A stretch of 64,000 bases of DNA from Physcomitrium patens (taxonomy: Eukaryota; Streptophyta; Bryopsida; Funariales; Funariaceae): NCBI RefSeq assembly GCF_000002425.4, contig NC_037257.1:20384208-20448207 (forward strand), read 5' to 3'. This document shows, piece after piece, positions 35,181-45,860 of the stretch. The notes under the pieces were generated by a model, which did no database searches, was not told where the DNA came from, and worked only from the letters and a program-made list of their open reading frames with translations. Positions within the stretch are counted from its first letter, which is position 1; the number at the start of each line of letters is the position of its first letter. Position numbers and translations under genes: made by a program.

Positions 35181-36391
35181 TGTTGTGTTGTAACACGAGT
35201 ATATTGTGAAAATATAATGAAAGAAGACTTTTATTAATGTTTAGTTATCTCAAATATTAGGAGCAATGACCAATTCCAAAGCAAATACTGAGAGGCTAGG
35301 TTCAGTCATCCCGTTACAATTAGCCAGGGCATATTGAAATGCTCCATTCGATTCCAATAACGGCAAACAGCAGGAAGGAAAAGGACCAATTCACACGATG
35401 GGTGAGCCTGATTCGAAGAGCCAATTGGATCCAATTTCAAGACATCCAATCCAGATCCTATTACGGGCCTCTTATCCAATATGAGACCTGACTTGGTCAG
35501 ACAACCCAATGCGGACCAATTTTGAGAACATCTAGGTTACTACGGGCCTCTTAGCCAATATGAGACGTGAATTCATCGGGCGATTCAATGTGGTCCTGAT
35601 TACGGGGCTCCGATTCTGTTTCAGGCTATTCCGTCCTTTGTGCCATTCCGGGAACGTCCTTTCGATAAAAGGATCTCTTAAAGGTAAAAACGGAGAAAAA
35701 AACTCTGATGGCGGGAGCCAATTTTGGATCCAAGATGAAAGATTGAAGAAATTCAGAGGCTAGGATTTTGAGAGAGGAAAGAATTAGGGTTAAAGGGGAA
35801 GATAGGTTAAGAAATGAAAGGGGAGAGAAGAAGTTTTTTAGAAGGGTCGGAGAGCTAGTTTCATGCTTCGGGGCGGGGAAAAAAGATAGAGAATTGGGGT
35901 TTTTTTTCTTCATAGGGTTTTTGGGAAGACTGAGGTAATCGTTGCTGAAGTCAGTGTTGTAATGGTGAATCGGGATTTTTAATGAAGTGCGTGTGATTAC
36001 TCTTGACTGTTTTGTGAAATCGAATTACGTCTATGATGAAGAATTAAAAGGGTGTTTATAAGATTGAGTATGTGGAGTGAATGAAATTTATTGGGTTAAT
36101 CTAACGAGACAGTCAGTGGTTACAAAATCGTGAGTATAAAGCGGTATCAAAGATTAGCAGTTTGGGTTGTTCGGGGTTCTCTGTAACGTCTAGAGACCTA
36201 CCGGCTGAGGCAAAAAGGATTTTGGCGAGCAGTCGAAGGACATCCGTATAGATTTATGATATATTTTTGTAATTGTTTATATTCCAACAGTCAAAAACCG
36301 ATAAACTGCTTGAATATTAGCGAATCTCCATACTACCTTTTACAACCGGACGCCCGGCGCGTTCTCGAGCAGGAAAGCACGTAATACGACA
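35181..36391 (+). repeat. G2 5' LTR
   Basis: 1,211 bp starting TGTTGTGTTGTAACACG and ending GTAATACGACA. It aligns with the G1 LTR apart from the 65-bp tandem units and nearby sequence that G1 has in addition. Confidence 0.88.
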
Positions 36392-36395
36392 AAAG

Positions 36396-36413
36396 TGGTG
36401 AACTTGACGTGAA
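36396..36413 (+). promoter_or_regulatory. G2 primer binding site, tRNA-Trp type
   Basis: TGGTGAACTTGACGTGAA differs from the exact tRNA-Trp complement in G1 by two C to T changes. It begins five bases from the LTR end, as in G1. Confidence 0.8.
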
Positions 36414-36461
36414 AGCATGAGGTGGAAGGTATTGGATTTCATTTGATTTTATTTTTATTTT

Positions 36462-38850
36462 ATGGAAAACGAAAATAAAAATTTTGAAGGATCTTTGGGA
36501 GGAGTTTCTGGTAGGGGTTCTTTTAAAGGACAAGGTATGCACATGGATCCGTCTATTGCTAGTATGTTTCAAGCCTTCTCATTATCAATGCTGCAACAAC
36601 AAAGCAATGATCGAAAGGAAGCTTTGGCAACCAAAGCATTACAAGCAGTGGTCAATAAAATTGATCAATTTGATTGAAGGAATATTTCAAGGTATTTAAG
36701 ATGTTATGTTCGTGAAATGGAATTAAATCGGGTTTCTGAGAAGAAAATGGTTGAATTATTTGGACTTGCCACGATACCTGAGATAAGAGACCATATTACA
36801 TCGATTATGGATTGTTATAGGAATTCATAGGAGGTTTTTTCACATGCATTGAAAGACGAATATTTCTTGGAAGATATTGATCGCGTTACTAAGAAGTTGT
36901 TTCTGGAATGGATTAAACGACCTAATAAGAATTTGCAAGCAATAGAGCTACGAAGGGAATTTGAGAGGTAGTACTCTTAATTATCGAAGGTAGAAAAATT
37001 GACATTGGAGCCGAACAAAGTTGATCTATTTCTTCAAGCTGCTGATGGAAAATTGCAAGGGAAATTAGAACTCCTTCTTGAAGACAAAGAAGAAGATGAA
37101 GGATTGACAACAAAGTAGAAGAACGTTAAAGATGCAATGGGGTTGCTTACAAAAAGAGAAAGGAGGAAGGATAGGGGTAATACTCCGAAAACAGTACAAG
37201 CACCCAAAGCTCCAATACGTACAACACCACCAACAATGCCTACAGTTCAACCTTCGACATCCTTATCAAAGAAAGCAGATAAGGGGATGGAAGAAATTAT
37301 ACGAGGAATGCGAGATCTTCAAATCAAATTGACAAGACTTGAAGAGAATAATTCTACAAACAATTCGAAGAATGTTTCAAAACAAGGATATGTACAAAGA
37401 TGCATTTGGTGTGATGACGCTTCACACACTAGAAAAGATTGCAATGAATTTAATAATATTATATGGCAAGGAATTATTTGCTGGAAAGATAGGAAGATAG
37501 CATTAAAAGATAGGGAAGATCTTCTTCAAATCAATTTTGGCAAGGGAAGAATGAGAGCATTGGTTTAAGATTACTTAAAAGAGCATGAAACAGTAGCACG
37601 AAAAAGTGCAAGTTATGGTGCTAGAATAGATGATGACCTTGGTGGAAGAACGGAAACTAGTGAGTTTTGGGCTTCTGCCATTTCTACAATGCAAGAAGGA
37701 AAATTACCTCGAGAAGCGTTATTGAGGACTGCAGCTACAATACGAGGTGCAACAGGTTGGGAGGATCCTGTTGAGTCTCTTTCAGTTCATGCATATATTG
37801 CTAAGAGCAAACATGAAGCTTTGATGGAAGAAAAGAGATGAGGAAATTTTGATGATACGAGAGAAGGAAATTCTTCTAAGAGGCAAACTCGAGGAGACAA
37901 GGCTCGGGAGGCAGCTTCATAAGAATTGCTTGTAAAGGATACCTCAACATCATTGGAAGAAAAAACAAAGGAGACAAAAGATAAGGGCAAATCAATTCCT
38001 TATAAGCTACTTTCTGACATTGAAGTGGCAACAAATTTAAAAGGGGTGTTGGAAGAACGTATATTAAACGCTAAGGTGGAATTCACATTGAAAGAAGTCT
38101 TGGGAATTGCAAAGAAGGAGTTTCATGATGTTATCATTGACAGCATTAAGCGAAAGAGGAAATTAATGGGTAAAACTAGAATGAGTCATGCTATTGATGC
38201 AAGAATATATAAAGATGAAGAAGAGGTTGACATTGGTTACAAGCAACCAAAAAATGAAAAGAATGGGTATAATCAACGAGTACGTTTCAAAGATTATAGT
38301 GATAAGGAAATAGAAATTTTGAGTCATTATACTCGAAAGCATTGGGCAAGGGCAACTACTGAGGTATTGGTGAAAGTAGGAGATATAGAAGAACCAATTG
38401 TTGCTTTAGTCGACCATGGTTCTGAAATAAATCTTATGTCTAAAGATCTTTATAAGAAGCAAAAATGGCCAATTGATATGGAACATGGATGGGCAATACA
38501 AGCAACTAATAACACACGGGGCGAATTATATGGAGCTTGTCCAGATGTCAAAATTCGGATTGGGGATGTTGCGACGGAGCAACATTTCTTTATTCAAGAT
38601 ACAACGTCTTATTCGTTGATTTTAGAACAACCTTATATTACGGCAACACGGATGGAAACAAAAGTACTTGACGATGGTTCTGCTTATGCAAGGGTACATA
38701 GCGAAGATGGGAGGAAAGCTGTATAATTTCTAACAGTACCTCCTAACCATGAATGGAATCGAGATAGGTTGACGGAGAAACCATTGCCAAAGATTGTTGA
38801 AGGATTTAAGGATTTTGAGAAGGTACCACTATAAAGCGAGATTATGGAGG
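36462..38850 (+). mobile_element. G2 gag and protease region
   Basis: The sequence follows G1 closely from the first ATG (MENENKNFEG) through the knuckle CIWCDDASHTRKDC (about 37407) to the protease block ALVDHGSEINLMS (about 38402) and the TTSYSLILEQPYITATR block. The conservation of DHGS here and in G1 argues that this is the family's active-site form. Confidence 0.82.
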
Positions 38851-39471
38851 TACAAAAGAGGAGGTACTCTTGCGAGATAAAGGTGCCTTTGATGCGAGTT
38901 TTTATTGGTATTTTGGAGAATGGAAATATTATGTATAAAAAGTTGATTATTTTAAAAAAGAAAGAAAGAAAAAGATTATATGATATTGAAGGAGAATTAT
39001 GCAAGTTAGGTACGTAGCAAGAAGATGAAAGTGATTTGGATAATGAAGGTGACAAAGACGAACTGGACAAAAACATAGAGAATATATTTTAAATCAAATA
39101 GCAATTAGATAAATTGGTGCATACCAGAGGATGCACAGGTTCACAGGGAGAGGATGTCATATTGTAATACGAATATACTGTGAAAATATAAAGAAAGACT
39201 ACTTTTTATTAATGTTCAGTTACCTCGAATATTAGGAGCAACGACCAATTCCAAAGCAAATACTGAGAGGCTAGGTTCAGTCATCCCGTTACAGTCAGCC
39301 GAGGCATACTAAAATGCTCCGTTCGATTCCAATAACGAGAGTCAACAGGAAGGGAAAGAACTAATTCACACAATGGGTGAGCCTAGTTTGAAAAGCCAAT
39401 TGGATCCAATTTCAAGACATCCAATCCAGATCCTATTACGGACCTCTTACCTAGTATGAAACCTGACTTGG

Positions 39472-40032
39472 TGTCACGACCATAATCATGTAAGCTAATA
39501 ATTACATATACAAATAGGTAGAAGTAAGTAAAAGTAGGTAAAAATAAGTTAATTCTATAATATTTAATATGAAAGCTTTTTAGAAGCTTCCTAGATGCTG
39601 CTTTAACTTCATAGGTATCTTTAATTGGCTTTTTGGATTAGAAACGTGGTCAACGAGTTGGCCATGTGCCACACATGTTGTTAGCTTGAAGATCAAGCTA
39701 ACTATGTGGCCCACATATAGAAAAACTTGCCTTATAAGTCAAGGCATGTGTCCTACAAAGTCAACACATATTGGAGGTCCTATAGAACATCGCCATGTAG
39801 CCCCTAGTTAGATAGTATATATAGAGATAAGAGTGAAGGCTTCTTCACTCTTGTCAACTCCTTTCTTGCTTCTAGTCTAGTTTCAAGGGTCTCTAGTTTT
39901 CTTGTCTTTTGGCAATAGCCATTCCAGTTTCTATTTCAATATATATACTTGTTTATATATATTTTGTTACCTCTATTTGAGTGAAGGCTCACTTGTCTCA
40001 ATTGTTTTTTCATCGAGTTCTTGTCCTTGATA
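39472..40032 (+). repeat. S2 5' LTR
   Basis: 561 bp starting TGTCACGACCATAATCATG and ending GTCCTTGATA (the 3' copy ends TTGACA). It holds the TATA box and start-site hairpin. Confidence 0.92.
39816..39857 (+). promoter_or_regulatory. S2 TATA box, start-site hairpin and presumed mRNA 5' end
   Basis: TATATATA at 39816-39823 is followed by a perfect ten-pair hairpin at 39829-39852 (arms AAGAGTGAAG and CTTCACTCTT, loop GCTT). ACTCTTGTCAA at 39847-39857, about 31 bases after the TATA box, is the exact complement of 40035-40045. The 3' LTR has the same elements (hairpin 45657-45680, loop CCCT). Confidence 0.7.
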
Positions 40033-40034
40033 AA

Positions 40035-40045
40035 TTGACAAGAGT
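40035..40045 (+). promoter_or_regulatory. S2 candidate self-priming site
   Basis: TTGACAAGAGT starts two bases after the 5' LTR and pairs without mismatch over 11 bases with ACTCTTGTCAA (39847-39857), the presumed 5' end of the transcript. Tf1 of fission yeast is established to self-prime with the first 11 bases of its mRNA. Same layout in S3, S1b and S1. Confidence 0.7.
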
Positions 40046-40080
40046 ACACTTATAATATCAGAGCTTTATCTAATCTTGAT

Positions 40081-40150
40081 TAAGAGTAGATTATCCCTTT
40101 TTCTTGATAAGATATAAGCGTATTAGAGGTTGCGGATTACCCTCTTCTAA
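40081..40150 (+). promoter_or_regulatory. S2 leader stem-loop module
   Basis: Two stem-like blocks: AAGAGTAGATTATCCC… (40082-40105) and TTAGAGGTTGCGGATTACC… closing with CTTCTAA (40123-40150). S3 has the module twice. Found before gag. Confidence 0.55.
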
Positions 40151-40244
40151 ACTGATATTGTCCTTAGTATTTTCTTTGTCCGCAAGTCCTCTTTTCTATT
40201 TGCCTTGAGGGATATTAGATATCTTCTCTCTTCTAAGTGTTATT

Positions 40245-41230
40245 ATGGCAAAACTTCTTGAAATGAAGAGTACAATGGTACAAATACAAGAACAATTGAA
40301 GGAGTTAATGCTTGCAATGCATCAACTCAATTTACCACCACAAAGAGCAACAAGATTGGTAGGAAGTGAAGATATAGAAATGGTTGGAGTTGCTTCAACA
40401 TCTGTACCAAATCATGTCCTTTCTCCTATGGTCGAACGTCCTTCAAATACTAGAGAACCAAGAATTGCCCTACCCGAGAAGTTTGATGGCACCAGATCCA
40501 AGTTTCGAGGATTTATCAATCAAGTGCAACTTGTGATTGAACTTCAACCCCAAAGCTATCCAACTCCAGGATCGCAAGTTAGATTCATTGCTTCTTTTAG
40601 GTTCAGCATTATCATGGTTTTCATCTTTTTTTGAATGACAAGATCCAATATTGGATTATCTAGAGGCTTTTCTGGCAGAGTTTTGATTCATGTATAGAGA
40701 ACATGATACAATTTGTGTTCCAACCAATAAGATCCATATTTTACGACAAGGCAATTGATCAATAAAGTTATATGCTTCATAATTTTGACAACTTGCAATT
40801 GATATCAAGTGGGATGATGTTACACTTATTAGCCAATTTCTCTATGGATTATAATATGAGGTAAAAAAATTAATGCTCAACTTACTTGATCCTCAAACAT
40901 TGAGTCAAGCAATTGACTTTGTTGTGAAGTGCGACAATCGCCTTTTTGAATTCCGATCTGAGAACCGTACAAGTGGACCTCAACGTTACTATAATTCAAT
41001 GGCAATACCAACATCTCTTCAACACATACATTCGGAAGTAGAGGATATGCAAATTGATGCAGAACGTTTCAAACCTCTTACTGAGCAAGAAAAGACTTGT
41101 CATCGTCAAGAAGGATTATGTTTATATTGTGGAGAACCAAAGCACACTGCTCAGCATAGTCCAAAGAAACGATGCACTCACAAAATGAGGAGTATGGCTG
41201 TGAAAGAAGATAATATGTCGGAAAACTAGT
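40245..41230 (+). mobile_element. S2 gag region
   Basis: Starts MAKLLEMKSTMVQIQEQL, a likely short coiled coil. The core has LPEKFDGTRSKFRGFINQV (about 40470-40530). A CCHC knuckle CLYCGEPKHTAQHSPKK is at about 41117-41168. It would form particles and bind the RNA. Confidence 0.8.
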
Positions 41231-41369
41231 TTGTCTAGCTACAATAGGGACCGTGCGGCTGGAACCTTGCACAACTTCTAGTAAAGGTCATATTCTCTCC
41301 TCAAAGCCCTCTCCTTATTTTACATTAAATATTATTTGAGGACCTCAACATTACAAAGTCTTTGCCTTA

Positions 41370-43170
41370 TTAGATTGAGGAGCCTCAGCGTGTTTTTTAG
41401 ATGAAGAATTTACTAAAAGACATAGCATATCTTTAGTATAGAAAACTAAACCTGTTCATGTAGAAGTCATAGATGGTCGTCCATTATCTTCTGGAGATAT
41501 TACTCACGAAACCCTTCCTATAGAAGTAATAATCAATAGTCATAATAGTTTTGTAGTATTTAATATCATTAGATCTTCCTCTAATCCAGTCATTTTAGGT
41601 TTATCATGGTTAGAAAAATACAACCCATAAATAGATTGGATTTCCCGAATACTTACTTTCTCTAAAAGTATAACTAACAGTGTAGTTAAGCAAGTAGAGA
41701 GTCATAAGTCCAGTTCAATTAAATCCATATTTATAGGTGCAAAAGCTTTCTTTCTTACTACTATGAAAGAATCACCATACATTATTTATGCTACACCCGT
41801 TTCTACAAGTGAAAAGACTTCAAGTGGCATTCCAAGCCAATATCAAGAATTTCAAGATGTATTTGAAAAAAAGAATGTAGATACACTCCCAGAACATCGT
41901 CCCTATGATTCCTCAATTGACCTTCAAGAAGGAGCACAATCGCCATTCGGACCAATCTATAGTTTATCACAAAATGAGTTGGCTAAACTCAAGGAGTATA
42001 TTGAAGAAAATCTAGCCAAGAATTTCATACGCCATTCTAAATCTTCGACAAGAGCTCCAATTCTATTTGTGAAGAAAAAAGATGGATCGTTGCGGATGTG
42101 TGCTGATTATCGAAGACTCAACAAGATTACCATCAAAAACAGGTATCCACTACCTTTAATATCCGGACTTCTTGATCAACTGAATTAAGCTAAGATCTAT
42201 ACAAAAATAGATCTTCAAGGAGCATACAATCTAGTACGCATCAAAGAAGGAGATGAATGGAAGACTGCATTTCGAACTAGGTATGGACATTTTGAATACA
42301 ACATCATGCCTTTTGGACTTACAAATGCACCAGCAGCTTTTCAACATCTAATGAATGATGTTTTTCGAGAGTTTTTGGACGATTTTGTGGTATGTTATCT
42401 AGACGACATCTTGATCTATTCTAAGAATCCAAAAGAATATGAACTTCATGTTCGTCGTGTGTTACAAAAATTAAGAGATGCAAGACTCTATGCCAAGATA
42501 GAAAAGTGTGTATTCCACACTACTCAAGTCAATTTCTTAGGTTACATCATTTCAAATGATGGACTTATGATGGATCCTAAGAAAGTTCAAACTTTTATAG
42601 ATTAGAAGATCCCAAAAATGGTAAGAGATGTCAAATATTTTTTAAGATTTATCAACTACTATCAAATCTTCATCAAGGACTTGTCTCGACTTACAGCTGC
42701 ATTTACACGTTTGACTTGTAAAGACAAACTCCAATGAAATCAAGAAGCGGAAGTTGCTTCTGAATCTTTGAAGACAGCGTTTGTTTCTCCACCAATCTTG
42801 TATTGTGTTGATTTTTTTAAAGCATTTTTTATGGAAATAGATGCATCAAACTTTGTTCTAAATGCGGTTATATCATAAATGGGAAGAGATGACAAACTTC
42901 ATCCAGTAGCCTTTCATTCAAGAAAATTCTCAGCAGCAGAAATCAATCATGAGATCCACGACAAAGAACTTCTTGCAATTGTGGATTCTTTTCAAGAATT
43001 ACGTCATTATCTAGAAGGCGCTTCTGATCCAGTCACCGTGTATACGGATCACAAGAACCTCGAATATTTTATGTCAACACGCGTATTAAATTGTCGCCAA
43101 GATCGTTGGAGCACGTCTTTATCAAGATTCGAGTTCATCATTACTTATTGGCTAGGAAAATAACAAGGTT
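41370..43170 (+). mobile_element. S2 protease, reverse transcriptase and RNase H region
   Basis: The protease lies around 41370-41640 (LILGLSW-like second block near 41590). Reverse transcriptase has [69 protein letters not shown] and the catalytic [10 protein letters not shown] (about 42391-42420). RNase H has [20 protein letters not shown] and [11 protein letters not shown] (about 43037). The style is that of the Tf1/sushi-like chromoviruses rather than of common angiosperm Tekay/CRM/Reina elements, by memory. Confidence 0.85.
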
Positions 43171-43299
43171 TATCCAATGCCTTGTCTAGACGTTCTTATC
43201 TTGTACCAAAAGAAGGAAATGCAGCTTTTGAGCAACAAAAAATGGTTCTCTTGAAACCGAAACAATTTCATCTTTGAGCAATAAAATCAACATTGACTG

Positions 43300-44720
43300 T
43301 CGATTTAACTTTCCTTAAGCAAGTCCAATTAAGTATGTCTTCAGACCCTCTTGTTCATGATATCAAGAACAATTCTTCTAAATCTCATGATCCATTTAAA
43401 TTTGAATTCAAGAACAACCTACTCTATTTCGAAGGATGCCTATATGTTCCAGAAGGAGAAGCTCGTTTACGTGTTCTTCAAGCTCATCACCACTTCCTAA
43501 CAACAGGACATTTTGGATATAATAAGACTTTGGAGCTGATATCTAGGGATTTTTGGTGGCCTCAAATGTGGAAGGCAGTTAAAGATTTTGTACAATCATG
43601 TGAAGTTTACTCAAGATCGAAAACTCCTTGTCATTGACCTTTTGGACTTCTTCAGCCATTACCCATTCCAGAACAACCATGGTCTTCTGTTTCTATGGAC
43701 TTCATCACGGATCTTCCAATCTCAGGTTCTTATGACTCTATATTCCTGATAGTAGATCGTTTTACCAAGATGGCACATTTTGTACCATGTACAAAATCTA
43801 TCACAGGTGAAGAAACAGCTAAGCTCTTTCTTGGCAATATCTATCGCTATCATGGATTATCCAAGGATATTATATCAGATAGGGGAACTCAATTTGTATC
43901 AAGATTTTGGCGGACTCTTTTCAAGATTCTAAAAGTGGATATAAAACTATCTTCGACATTCCATCCTCAAATTGAAGGACAAACGGAGCGTGTTAATCAA
44001 GTTTTGGAGCAATATTTAAGATGTACCATTAATTACCAACAAGATGATTGGACAACTCTTTTGCCATTGGCAGAGTTTGCTTACAATAACACGGTACACT
44101 CTTCTACAAAACAAACATCTTTCTTTGCTAATTATGGTTATCATCCACGACTTGATACTTTTGACTTTTCAAAAGTTGATAATCCTGCTGCAAAAGATTT
44201 GGCGATTCATTTATCAGAGCTACATGCAACGATGAAGGCGTAGTTAAAAGAGGCTCAAGAACAACAAAAGGCCAATGCGGATGTCTATCGAAAGGAACAA
44301 CCATCATTCGTCTTGGGTGATAAGGTATGGCTACTTTGTCGCAATATCAAGACCACTCGTCCTTGTGACAAGTTGGACTATCGAAGGCTGGGACCATTTT
44401 CTATTTCTGCACAAATCAATCCAATTGCATATCGTTTATATCTATCGGAGTCAATGAAAATCCATCCAGTATTCCATGTGTCTCTTCTTGAACCATATAA
44501 GTCAGTGGACATACCAAGAAGACGACAAGCTCCACCTCCTCCTATAGAAGTGGACAATAATGAAGAGTTTGAAATAGAAGAAGTCTTAGATTCAAGGCGA
44601 CGCCGAAATAAATTAGAATATCTTGTCCATTGGCGTGGATATGGTATTAGTGAACGCACATGGGAGCCAATAAAGAATCTTACAAATGCAGCAAAGGCGG
44701 CGGAGGCTTTTCATCGATGA
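43300..44720 (+). mobile_element. S2 integrase with C-terminal chromodomain
   Basis: The HHCC part is H-x-FLTTGHFGYNKTLELI with DFVQSC (about 43487-43605). The core has VSMDFITDLP (first D), ISDRGTQFVSRFW (second D, about 43877) and a QTERVNQVLEQYLR block with E (about 43980). After a GPFSI and HPVFHVSLLEPY block comes a chromodomain: EIEEVLDSRRRRNKLEYLVH, then WRGYG and ERTWEP with the aromatic residues expected of a chromodomain (about 44570-44700). Chromodomains direct insertion to chromatin with particular histone marks. Confidence 0.88.
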
Positions 44721-44835
44721 CATCCATTAAAATCAAGTTGAAAACCTTCTTTATAAAAGAAACAACATCTAGGCAAGATAACATTCTATTTTCAATTCTT
44801 GTTCATAGCTTCATTGTAGTAGTGGCGCTCAAGAG

Positions 44836-45258
44836 ATGGAGAACCAACAACCAGCGGATTCAACTCAAGAGCCTTCATTTGCTGATCTGCCGGACGAGAC
44901 ATTACGATTGTCACAACCATCAAGACGATGCAATCGAGATGAAGATCTTCAAGAACAACATGTTCTTCCTCGAATAGATGGTGAGATACAACGCGTTTGG
45001 TATCACAATTTGGGAAGGGACTCCCAATGTTTGGTGATTTTGCTAGAGGTAGGAACAACTCCTGATGGTGTTCCAAATATTCTATTCGAAGGAAGTTACG
45101 AAGGCCTCAATAATGATCAAATAACTGGGTGGTCTTCCTGCCCTAGTATGGGACACTACCGATGGTTGAGAGGCCCTATCAATCATCTTCGAAGAGAACA
45201 GAGATCAGAGTATGTGGCAAATATAATTTGTCGCATCATAGATTTCCTTAACATATGA
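44836..45258 (+). CDS. Extra reading frame of S2, downstream of the chromodomain
   Basis: A 140-residue frame beginning MENQQPADSTQEPSFADLPD lies between the end of integrase and the polypurine tract, the place where envelope genes stand in some LTR elements. It is hydrophilic, acidic at the start, with a basic SQPSRRCNRDEDLQEQ stretch (about residues 27-42), a LVILLEVG strand-like block (about 67-74) and a conserved GHYRWLRGPINHL block near residue 110. I see no signal peptide, membrane segment or known domain, so it does not look like an envelope protein. Remnants of the same block (GHYRWLQG in S3 near 48830; YYQWLRGAINYL in S1 near 58300; HYHCLKRSIDYL in S4 near 59256) show that the frame belongs to the lineage. 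Function unknown. It would need its own start by splicing, re-initiation or an internal promoter. Confidence 0.7.
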   Translation: MENQQPADSTQEPSFADLPDETLRLSQPSRRCNRDEDLQEQHVLPRIDGEIQRVWYHNLGRDSQCLVILLEVGTTPDGVPNILFEGSYEGLNNDQITGWSSCPSMGHYRWLRGPINHLRREQRSEYVANIICRIIDFLNI

Positions 45259-45285
45259 TGACCGCTCCTCGTGGAACTCGTCTCT

Positions 45286-45299
45286 AGAAGGGAGGGTAA
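45286..45299 (+). promoter_or_regulatory. S2 polypurine tract
   Basis: AGAAGGGAGGGTAA immediately precedes the 3' LTR. Confidence 0.8.
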
Positions 45300-45860
45300 T
45301 GTCACGGCCATAATCATGTAAGCTAATAATTACATATACAAATAGATAGAAGTAAGTAAAAGTAGGTAAAAATAAGTTAATTCTATAATATTTAATATGA
45401 AAGCTTCTTAGAAGCTTCCTTGACGCTGCTTTGACTTCATAGGTGTCTTTAATTGACTTTTTGGATTAAAAACGTGGTCAACAAGTTGGCCATGTGCCAC
45501 ACATGTTGTTAGCTTGAAGATCAAGCTAACTATGTGGCCCATTCATAGAAAAACTTGCCTTGTAAGTCAAGGCATGTGTCCTACAAAGTCAACACATATT
45601 GGAGGTCCTATAGAACGTCGCCACATAGCCCTTAGTTATATAGTATATTTAGAGACAAGAGTGAAGCCCTCTTCACTCTTGTCAACTCCTTTCTTGCTTC
45701 TAATCTAGTTTCAAGGGTCTCTAGTTTTCTTGTCTTTTGGCAATAGCCATTCCAGTTTTTATTTCAATATATATACTTGTTTATATATATTTTGTTACCT
45801 CTCTTTGAGTGAAGGTTCACTTGTTTGAATTATTTTTTCATCGAGTTCTTGTCCTTGACA
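45300..45860 (+). repeat. S2 3' LTR
   Basis: 561 bp, partner of 39472-40032, starting TGTCACGGCC and ending CCTTGACA, followed by CTTGG. Confidence 0.92.

Larger units (their letters stand above)
39472..45860 (+). mobile_element. S2: chromovirus with extra reading frame
   Basis: Two 561-bp LTRs (39472-40032, 45300-45860), perfect target duplication CTTGG (39467-39471, 45861-45865). Parts: self-priming site 40035-40045, leader to 40244, gag about 40245-41230, protease about 41370-41640, reverse transcriptase about 41930-42640, RNase H about 42830-43170, integrase about 43300-44300, chromodomain about 44567-44710, extra reading frame 44836-45258, polypurine tract 45286-45299. The LTRs differ by roughly 5 percent by eye. 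Gag-pol has about ten breaks. It sits in the 3' LTR of G2 and is the innermost element of the nest. Confidence 0.93.

Noticed and set aside
40053-40065. TAATATCAGAGCT as the tRNA-Met primer site of S2 (and 32116-32128 in S3)
   Set aside because: The LTR ends are fixed by perfect target duplications, and the word lies 20-24 bases away, lacks the TGG start, and leaves the exact 11-12 base complementarity next to the LTR unexplained. Kept as a separate observation.
44836-45258. Envelope gene of a retrovirus-like element
   Set aside because: The position would fit, but there is no signal peptide, membrane span, furin-like site or cysteine pattern.
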